Of a DNA stretch of 64,000 nt, positions 55,088 through 64,000 are shown piece by piece. Below the pieces are notes generated by a model that saw only the letters and a program-made list of their open reading frames with translations, searched no databases and was not told the origin of the DNA. Both the position numbers and the translations under genes were made by a program. Where the stretch lies: positions 792,903 to 856,902 of the forward strand of contig CAXIPT010000002.1 in NCBI GenBank assembly GCA_964030475.1, given 5' to 3'. The DNA is from Tethya wilhelma (Eukaryota; Porifera; Demospongiae; Tethyida; Tethyidae). Position 1 is the stretch's first letter. The number at the start of each line of letters is the position of its first letter.

Positions 55088-58000
55088 ATGCCTCTTTGGA
55101 GTGTTGAGGACTGGAGAGTGCGTATTGCCTACTCCTACTTGGCCCTTGGAGTCTTGTATCCAGTCAAAGTACAGGGCCATGGATGCAAAGTTAGAGCAAG
55201 GCCATTTGTATCGACTCATCCAAGCAATCTACACTTGCAACGAATCCAGAAAATAGTATGGCATAATTTCTTGCTTGCCATTTGTTCGTTTCTCCTGTGG
55301 ATCATCATGGAACTCAAGAGTAGCACATCAGCAGTGAGAACATTTATACACAGTAGAGGTGTACAGGGACATATGGGCATTGTAAAGACTGACAGGCTCA
55401 TTGTACTCAGTCTGTTGAAGTATGTGACGCTCTATCTTGTTTACTGGACACTTCAACTTTTACTAAGTGGAGATATTGAAACTAATCCTGGTCCAAGTAT
55501 GTATTGCATAGTTTTACACATCATTAAAGTTGTGGTTAAAATAGAGGTTCACATGAGTATACTGTATTACACAAACTTGTGGTGTGTTTGGTGAACCATA
55601 AAGAATCTTACAAGTGTACTATGCCATTTCAACATACTATATTATTATAGAGCATTTTTTTTTTTGTGGGAAATTTTTTTTTCTGTAGATTTGATCTCAG
55701 TTTGGGGCTGATCTTAAAATATAACTTCGCTGTATAGTATTCTTGAAAAGGCGAGCAAGACAATCCTGACTATGCATTCTTTACTGTGTTCTATTTTACT
55801 TTATAGGTCAACTCTCTCCTTCTGACNAAATTTTTGTGCTAAACAGTACAAGCATAATGAATGCCCAATAGTTATGTTGCAGACCTTTGATATTATACTG
55901 TAGTTTATCATATTAGTGATCTTTACCAACTAATTTCCACTCGTAAGGAGGTATCCAATTTACATGCTAAAGTGTAAGCAAACCATAAATTATGTCAGTC
56001 TGAGTGACTTATTTGTACAATAGACCACCTCAGTTCATATAATTATGGTTCTAGCATAGATATTATACTTAACCAGAGATCATTTTTTTTCTTTGAATTT
56101 TATTTCTATAGATCTTCAGCTAACATCAAGTGCTGCATTTGCAGAATTGTTCAATATGTCAGATCAATGGTACCACATTGGAATTCTTCTTAACGTTCCA
56201 AAGTCTGATTTGTCTAGTATAAGAGATGAAAGTTTTGATCGTCGTTATCGCTTTAGAGAAATGCTTCATGTTTGGTTGAAGCAAGAGCAACCACTGCCTA
56301 CTTGGATGGAGTTGGCAGATGCCATTGAGCCTATCGATCTAATTAAATCTGAAGAGATTAGACTTCGTTATTGTATGGATGAATATCAAACTGAAGGTAT
56401 AAGGATTACATGAATGTAATAATTATAAATGCTCAATCATGCATGCAGCCTGGTGTTTATTTTCTTTATACAGATCACCAGCTAACCTTAGTCAATTCAT
56501 TGAGACTGTTATTTCCTGTGACCAGTGAGTGGTACAACCTTGGTGTGCTGTTAAATATTCCAGAGTCATTTCTGAATGATATTAAAGCAAACTCTTATGA
56601 TAGTCTTGAATGTCTCTCCGAGTTACTTACTGAATGGTTGAATCAGCCTGGTAGTCCTACTTGGCACCAGCTTAGTGAAATTGTAGAGCAGATTTATCCT
56701 GCTACAGCTCAAGCCATACGACAGAGACACTGTTTGAAACAGTATAAGAAAGGTAAAAGATAGCAAAAAAACCCCATAGCTACCCTGCTGAGTTCATTGT
56801 GTAACTCTTTTATTAGTAGACTAATGTTAAACCAATTCATGACCGATGTAACATGCTTCAATTGTACTTTGTAGATAAATCTGACATTCTTGATGATGCT
56901 CTGAAACAAGGATATGTACTGCTTCATATAACAAAAGTGGTAATATCAGGATCAGCTGGAAATGGAAAGACTCACACAAAGTATGTACTTTTCAATGAAC
57001 TTGATAAACTCTCTCAATTCCGTAGAAGCACACCACTTTTTGATGATCCGATCCGAGCTCTTTCCCGACAAATAGTAGGAACTGATGAAAAAGGATTTGA
57101 GTGGTTTAAAGTCACTTACAGTGAGCTCAATAAAATGTTGGCTCAGTCCATTGACAAAGGCACACACTTAACTGAGACTGTCCAAATGAAAATTCCACAG
57201 TCCTCTTCGGAGCCAAATGTGCCTGAACAATTCGGGACAAAAAACCTACACCAACCCATTCAGCCAGGTTTGACTATAGATAAGCCAAACGATTCACCAT
57301 ACTCTACTAATCATCATACTGCACCCAATGAAGAAAGTAAGGAAGCAGAAGTAAATAAAGTTGATCAATCCTCCAATGGTGCCAGACTCAACATGGAACG
57401 TTCGAGGCATTTTTCGTCAAATATAGCATCTTCTAAATTGGAGTCAGAAACTACTTATGGTGTTGATTTACCTACTGATACACAAAAGTTTTTGTCCAAA
57501 AAGTCTTTGGTTCAGAAAGATACATTTCAAGTGAATTCTAGTAGTACTAGGAAAGAATTGCTTCGTATAATGCAGCACAAGACAAGATCCAAACCTTTAC
57601 ACCTTCACTGGATCCACTTCATGGACAGTGGTGGGCAGCCACAGTTTCATGAGCTGCTTCAAGCTTTCATTAGAAACACTTCAGTAGTCATGATAGTTCT
57701 GAAGCTCTCTGAAAGTCTTGATTCTTTCCCTGAAGTTGCCTACTACGATCGGCAAACTGGTGAGCTTTGTGGCAAGACTTATACATCAAATGTACGAAAT
57801 GACCAGATACTTCAGAGATGCATTCGCACATTATCGAGAGATAAGCGCAGCAGAGTGTTAGTAGTTGGGACACATCTTGATCGAGTACACGAGTCGTCAG
57901 AAACTATTGAAGAAAAAAATACCAGACTCTCCAAGATGTTAGGCCCGGCTCTTGGTAACAAACTGATAATGAAGTCTCCCCAGGATGTAGCCTTTCCACT

Positions 58001-61000
58001 GAATGCATTGACTCCCGGTGATGATGATCAAAAAGTTGCAAACAGTATCCGATGTGAAATTGCTAAGGACAAACACCTGTCCGAACCGTATAAAGTACCC
58101 ATTGCTTGGTTTCTATTTGAGCAAGACATGCAAAAGCTTGATAGTGGTATAGTTAGCCTTAAGAAATGCTACGAATTAGGAAGAATTCTCCACATGACAA
58201 AATCCACTGTTGATGCTGCTCTCGATTACTTTCACGAGCTAAACATTGTCTTGTATTACCCTTCAATTGTTCCAAATGTTGTGTTTGTCAGCCCTCAAGT
58301 TATTGTTGATAAAGTCACTGAGCTCATTGAGTATAGCTTCTACCTTCGTGGCCGACCAGAATCTGAAGCAATGGAAGTGAATGTGGATAAAGAATGGGAG
58401 AAATTTACTGAGTTTGGTGAGATTTCTATTCAACTCCTAAACGATCCAAAGTTCTCCAAGCACTATAATAAAGATATCTTCACCCCAAGTGAACTTCTTC
58501 AGATCCTTCAACATCTATATGTAGTTGCCCCTCTTTCTAACCAAAGCTATTTTATGCCCTCTATTCTGCCAGAGATAGTTCCTGACGAACTTGACGAGTA
58601 TCGACCAAAAGGAGTTACAATTCCTCCTCTGTTACTGTACTTTACAGATGGCTGTGTTCCAAGTGGTATATTCTGTTGCCTATGTGTTTACCTTATAACT
58701 GTATGCAAGTGGAGAAGTGGTGACGTAAATAACCGAAATTGTATAAATTTTCTACATGTTGACAATGCCGAATGTGTGGTTACACTAATTGATGCTTTTG
58801 AACATGTCGAAGTCTATGTACACACTAATACAAGGTCGCATATTTTTTGCCAAGATATTGTATCTTCTATTCAACGTGGACTAAAAAATGCCAACACTGC
58901 TCTTCAACAAGTGGACGCATTAAGCTACACTTTTGCTATGCAATGCCCTTGTGATGATAAATCATCCCTCCATGCTGCACTTATCAATAGCAACAAGTGG
59001 CGTTGGACATGTACCAACAACAAGAGGCATATGGGACACATGGACAAGGATATGAAGATATGGTTCCAAGTTGAATTGAGAAAAGATAAAAGCACTCAAA
59101 CAGAAATAACTGAAGTTGGGAGTTTTACCATCCCAACTTTGGAGAGAATAGAAATACCTGCTTTAAATAGCTCACCAGTCTCTGAAGATTATACTGAAGA
59201 TATACGATTCAAGGAGGAACTCGAAGATCTTGGAACAAAAATACAGGGTATGAAGATTCTGCAAGACAAACCAGAGTCTCAAAGAAAAGGTTCTGTCGAA
59301 ACAGAATCTGAAAATATTCAACTCAAAGAGACAGAGAGGAGAGAGAGGCAACTGGAAGGGGGTGATCAGCATCCAAGGTTTGCATCGCCTCATTCCAAGG
59401 AAGTTATATCGTTTCCTGAATCCCATCTCCGTGGTGTGGATGTGATTGCTAAAACAAGCCTCATTGTCACAAACTCTGCCAAGCACTTCTATTGGAAAGG
59501 TTTTGGTTTGAATCTTTATTTTCCCGAAGACTCATTGCCACAAGACGTAGACCATTGCAGTATTGACATTTTTGTTTCAATTTCTGGACAGTATAAGTTC
59601 CCTGAAAACTGCCACTTGGTCAGTGCAGTATATTGGCTTCGTTGTAAGCCTAAATTTACCTTTGTAAAGAGTGTTTCAATGGGGATACAGCACTGCTCAT
59701 CACGAATGAATGTGACTAATTTGTGTTTTGTTCGAAGTCACTGTACTCAGAAGCAGCTTCCTTATGAGTTTGTATGGATTGGAGGAACGTTTACAGAATA
59801 TTGCTCCTATGGAACTAAAGAGCTAAATAGATTTTCTGGATATTCAATTGTTCAAGAAGGCTCTTCACTCAAAAATTACATTGGAAAAGTATTTTATTTA
59901 GAGAAAACATTGTCAAGTCTTCAAATTCACTTTACACTGTTTTGGAATACTGAGGTTCATCTTAATGTAAGTTATAATTACATAAAAATTAATATAACTT
60001 TTAGATTGCTTGTTTATTGCTGCCTGTTCACATATATACATACAGGTTGTCAACAAATACTACAAAGTGGAAAAAAAAGCTACTGAAGGTCCTGATCTGC
60101 ACCTCTGCTTTAAGTCTGAGACAGAGGCGATATCATTGGGTATTCCCGATGAAGGAACAACCATTGATGATGGATGGACACTAGAACCCCTCACTTGTCC
60201 AAGANCCACACACACACACACACAAAGTTAATCTTGTCTATACTTTTTATTCCATAGCTGACAAAAGAGGAAGCAGATAACTTTGAAGTAACAGATACCG
60301 GCCACACCAGGATTCCTGCCTGCCAGTTGAAGGCTTTTTATGAGACTGAGGGGTTTCCACCACGACTGCGTTACACAGTGAAGATATTGGGGTCAAACGT
60401 TGATCAGTTTTTTCGAATAAATGAAGAATTCTCTAAAATAGCTGTTCAATCAGGTAAATTTAGTTGTGTATTTAAGTTTTCCTATTAATTATTTTTTGGT
60501 GACTTTAATTTTGCTATCATACACTAGCACAACTAGTTGGATTACCTTATAATTATACAGATGGAGATTTGACTACACCAAGGAGAAAGAGAAAACGGGC
60601 AGTTCAATTCTCAAGTACGTGATTTAATGCCTCTTTACATAGTAGTACTTTTTGCTGAGCGGGATCATTGACGATTCTATTGCATTTGGAGTTTTCAATC
60701 AGTGTATTAATTAGGACCATTCATTGGAGTGGAAGAAATGAGGATTAATTATGCTAATTATATTACTGTTCATTGTGTAAAAACAGCTCTATATTATTAA
60801 TAAATTTTATTGTTATGTAGTATGCAGTCATGTAGCACCGGTGCAGAAAAAAAAGAAGTGCCATAGATCAAAAGGTAAGTTAGCAATAGATAACCTCATT
60901 CCCAAGGCCCTCTACCATATTATGTTGGGAATTAAATTTTCACTGTTGAATTTTTTGTCTCTATTATGCTCAAAATCTGTTCCAAACAAAGTAAGGATTG

Positions 61001-62088
61001 TCAATGTCACAATAGTATACTATGAGGAGTTTCATGAAAATATACACTAGAGGTAGGGTTTAGAGTGACTATATCTCCATAGCCCATTCATTGTATACGC
61101 TAAAACTTGTTACGTACTGTATAGCTGGAAAATTTGCTGAGAATTAAATTTGCCGGATTGAGAATTTGGCGGATTTTAATTTCAAATTGGCGGAGCGAGC
61201 CAGCTACGATGATCACATGCATGATATGCATATATATGTATACTCGTACGCACTAAACATTGGGGAATTTAATTTTGCGGTACTAAATCTCATCCACCAA
61301 TCTGCCAAATTATCCCGCTATTCGGTAGGTGCTAGGCTCTAAAGCCACACAGTCACTTTTGAAAGCCTATTAACATGGTTAGATATAGATGTCACCAAGA
61401 GTGTATATACACTCTTGACGTCAGGCATTATCAAAGGCTTTACTATTGAAACAACAAGGCTTGCATGTAGTACATGCAGTTAACCTGGCTCTTGCTTAGC
61501 TTCATCGTAATAATTAATTATTATGATGAAGTGCTTTTTCCGGTCTAAAAGAAAACCAAAAAGATTTCTCACCAAAATAACTGCATGGCGCTTATACCTA
61601 GTCAAATTTAATGTGACAAACTGCTTTCCCCATAATTAGGCTGATGTGTGTGTACAATTAATTTTTTTTGTAGAGGTTTCAATCAAATTTTGTGTTATTA
61701 TTCACCTTTCACAGATAATAAGTCCTCCAAAAGTTGGAAAAATGCTAGCAGTGAAAGTTATGAGGTATCAAGATCTGTTGGGATAAATGATAATCCTGAA
61801 CTTGAACAATTGCTAGTTCTTTCCAAAGGTGAAAAAACTGTTCGTGTGATAGACAGTGTAGCTTATGAATGGGAATTATTAGCAATAGCCTTAGGAATTG
61901 GACCAGCAGATATTGCTGAAGTGAAAAGAAGACATTACAATGATGCAAGAAGTGCCTGCATTAGTGTTTTAGTGAAGTGGATGAACAACAAAGGCAAACC
62001 CGTGACTTGGAATACATTGATTCAAAGTTTAAACATGGCAGACAAAACAGAGGTAGCTAAAGAGCTCCAAAAAATATTATTCCAATGA
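55088..62088 (+). CDS. 2A-led death-domain / Roc-COR GTPase / ZU5 / death-domain protein
   Basis: Exons: 55088-55496, 56112-56396, 56474-56752, 56875-59966, 60046-about 60204, 60258-60453, 60561-60614, 60821-60874, 61715-62088; about 1,633 aa. Phases agree; the exon 5 donor is lost at the n (60205). Order: leader with hydrophobic stretches 60-75 and 104-126 ending in 2A motif GDIETNPGP (128-136); death-fold domain 1 (WYHIGILLNVP...WLKQ), exon 2; death-fold domain 2 (WYNLGVLLNIP...WLNQ), exon 3; Roc GTPase with P-loop GSAGNGKT, DSGGQPQ and GTHLD; COR (FLFEQDMQK, LDYFHELNIVLYYP); charged linker; ZU5 (FYWKGFGLNLYFPEDSLPQD); UPA-like segment; basic PRRKRKR and KKKK exons; C-terminal death domain (WELLAIALGIGPADI...VLVKWMNNKGKPVTW). 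Resembles ROCO/PIDD/UNC5 signalling proteins and would act as a nucleotide-switched adaptor in cell-death or immune signalling. Role inferred; the start is not fully certain because an upstream exon may exist. Confidence 0.87.
55457..55495 (+). other. 2A ribosome-skipping motif in exon 1
   Basis: Codons read LLLSGDIETNPGP, matching the D(V/I)ExNPGP consensus. In known 2As the Gly-Pro bond is not formed, so the upstream 135 residues end in Gly and the downstream protein starts with Pro136. The donor splice site lies 1 nt after the Pro codon, so the leader is a self-contained exon module. Confidence 0.85.
61116..61327. mobile_element. MITE in the last intron of the 2A-ROCO gene
   Basis: tactgtatagctggaaaatttg at the left and ccgctattcggtag at the right are imperfect inverted repeats; ggcggattttaatttc and gccaaattatccc blocks repeat. 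No coding sequence. Confidence 0.5.
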
Positions 62089-62182
62089 TATTTGCATGAG
62101 AAATAACTACTGTACTCCTACACATGCATAGTCAGTACAAATACTGTTACAAACATCATTGGAATTAACTCCTCAAAGAAGA

Positions 62183-62938
62183 CAGTAACCCTCCTGGCCT
62201 ACTGGAGAGGATGGCTTGTCCATCGTCACGAGAAGAGGAGTGCTGTCTGAAACATTAGACTGAGAGTAGAGAAAGCCAACAGTGAGGCCAGGACATTAAA
62301 CAGCTTACGAGCATGACTGCCACACATCCTTGACCAGCTATTGAGGAGCAAGTACCTCTCAACAGCAGCTAACATTCGTATATGAAGGGATTGTTGTGAG
62401 TACTGGCAAGGAGCTTTTCTCTTAGCATTTTATACATTGTATGGATTATGTAATCATGATTTAATTGATTTGTATTCTATAAATAGTAGCAATCCAGCAT
62501 CTCTAATGGTGTCTTGTGGGTGCCGTGCTTGTAGTCACCACATTTTACATGTCATTAATGTGGTTGTTTGTTCAATGTACTTTAACTCCATTATTTGGCT
62601 TACTTGGTCTCAAATTGTCCCATCAACCAGTTTCAACATGCGTAAATGATTGCTGTATTTACTGACTGTAGAAATTAAACAATGCCAGAGGCACTTGCAT
62701 GAACCTATGCTGTGATATAGCCTATTAGGTGATGGCTATCAATATTAGCAAGAGTATACTCTTGACATGAGTGATGTCTAAATTGTATATCCCAGTGACC
62801 TCCCTCCTCCTACTCTCAGAGGTGATGACTGCTGTCTCTGGTGCCTGCAGTGAGTCTGTGGTGTCCTCTGGTGCTCAGGACATTCTCCTCAATCTGGTCA
62901 CTCAGACTAATAGGAGTGCTGCCTCATTCCCATTATCT
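62183..62938 (+). pseudogene. Decayed copy of the 3' end of ASPM
   Basis: The sequence matches 29690-30520: the IQ-motif exon (ctggcctactggagagg), part of the following intron (agtactggcaag, cagcacat/tagtcacc region) and the last recognised exon (gaggtgatgac...gcctcattcc). A premature TGA occurs at the position of a CGA in the gene (gctgtcTGAaac), another at ttacgagcaTGActg, and the 5' splice site after ctaacatt is destroyed. Similarity stops at gcctcattcc. It lies 32 kb from the source in the same orientation. Confidence 0.85.
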
Positions 62939-64000
62939 CATGTCAGGCTATGTCATAAGTTTTACAGTTACCATGTTTAGCCTCATTCCCAGGTTCTCAC
63001 CTTTGACCTTACACTCATGGCAACACAGCAAGCAGCAAGCGTCTAGCAAGACTAATTTTGCTGTACTCACCTTGCTCATTTTTATGGTTTTAGCAGCTCA
63101 ATTTGATCTATATGAATGCTAGCAGCGTTATTTTGGACTCATTGCAGCTTACAGTGGCCTGAGAATGTAGGGTGCGGGAGGCCTCACTCTCTACTGATGT
63201 TACTGATCAATATTTTTCAACACCAGATTGTGCCCCTACAATCATTTATGAGAACAAAGATCTGCTACTGAGAAGAGACTTCGAGCTACTTCTGTCCTCC
63301 GCTCTGACACACCCATCGTCGCAATAATTGCTAAATTGGTCTCGTGGAGGAAAATCTGGGAAAGTGCTCAAGATTATGGTGTCAAGGGAACAAGAAAAGT
63401 GCAGTCAGTTTTCAGAGAACTTTGTTGGCCACCTGTGCAACAATCAGATATTTGAACACAGTTTCTCATCGCACCTTTTTGCGTGTCACCAATCTGGTTC
63501 TGCACAAAACCCTCACAGAGGTCGTACACATGTCCCTTACATCCTCTCTGAATATGAATGTTGTTTTATCTCTGGGTTCAAATCTGAGCGGATGTGCCAA
63601 GAACTGTTCTTTTTTTTTAATTCTTAAAGTTGTTAGCTAAATCATCAGTTGATTTTTATTTGTGTGTCTCGTTAATGTAATACTATAGCTATGTTCTATA
63701 CTCATAATATTGTACGGCCATACCCCCAGTGGGTCAGTTAACGTTGCTTTTATATGAACCTTCGTTTGATTCTACGTGGATAGATGACCTTTAAACTCTA
63801 CCTACAGAGATAGCTAAATTGTAGTACACATACATACCAAGTCTCACTCATTTTCAAGTTGTCTCACTCCTAAAAGTGCTCAATACTTGTATTATGTCAA
63901 TGAAATCTCACTCTTTGTGCTCTATACTGCTTTTATGTACTAAGATAATAAATTTATATTGTACGTATACAAAATCTCATTCATTTTACTTGGTAGCTCT
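62939..64000. other. Non-coding end of window with a retroelement scrap
   Basis: Apart from the LINE-like fragment at about 63205-63640, nothing coding was recognised. The end of the window is AT-rich with repeated tctcactca words. Confidence 0.5.
63205..63640 (+). pseudogene. Possible LINE C-terminal fragment
   Basis: One frame reads LVSWRKIWESAQDYGVKGTR followed by KVQSVFRELCWP. This wording resembles the post-RT C-terminal region of animal LINEs, which often precedes a C-x2-C knuckle, but no RT motif is near. Weak call. Confidence 0.35.

Overview
The window is animal nuclear DNA, most likely from a demosponge; the gene content and repeat style fit Amphimedon queenslandica, but that species name is inference. 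It has compact intron-bearing genes with clean GT-AG junctions, metazoan housekeeping genes (AMPK beta, ASPM), sponge-style receptor and kinase genes, and many different short inverted-repeat transposons and retrotransposon remnants. Single n characters (for example 31003, 36435, 39655, 41196, 44373, 47120, 49665, 54198, 55827, 60205) sit in or beside repeats and look like assembly joins, so repeat structure across them should be read with care.

Layout. 0.4-3.5 kb, minus: broken non-LTR retrotransposon with a restriction-like endonuclease. 3.7-5.2 kb, plus: 5'-truncated second LINE with an AAT tail. 5.5-10.7 kb, plus: complete eight-exon AMPK beta gene. 11.5-13.5 kb, minus: two-exon orphan protein with signal peptide, ectodomain, seven membrane segments and a dileucine-type tail. 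15.7-17.9 kb, minus: intronless kinase-Kelch fusion. 18.6-30.6 kb, plus: ASPM with about 67 IQ motifs, interrupted in its coding sequence by a 1,046-bp inverted-repeat element with a 6-bp target duplication. 33.8-35.4 kb, minus: C-terminal exons of an AIG1/GIMAP-like cysteine-rich family without a visible GTPase domain. 36.4-39.1 kb: satellite invaded by a Penelope-like element arranged as a giant palindrome with hammerhead-ribozyme-like motifs at both ends. 42.9-44.4 kb, minus: small SET-domain methyltransferase gene. 44.4-49.2 kb: LINE pieces, including an 800-bp inverted duplication bounded by n characters. 50.7-53.3 kb, plus: 3'-truncated DIRS-like retrotransposon with an SR-rich first ORF. 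55.1-62.1 kb, plus: nine-exon gene for a receptor-like signalling protein. 62.2-62.9 kb: decayed copy of the 3' end of ASPM.

The most interesting locus is 55.1-62.1 kb. Exon 1 encodes a hydrophobic leader ending in a 2A ribosome-skipping motif (GDIETNPGP). It is spliced in frame to two death-fold domains, a Roc-COR GTPase, a ZU5 domain, a UPA-like region and a C-terminal death domain. This would be a cellular innate-immune or cell-death type protein whose leader can be released co-translationally.

The unique genes (AMPK beta, 7TM protein, kinase-Kelch, ASPM, SET, 2A-ROCO) show no operon-like or pathway relationship; they are independent neighbours separated by transposon-rich DNA.
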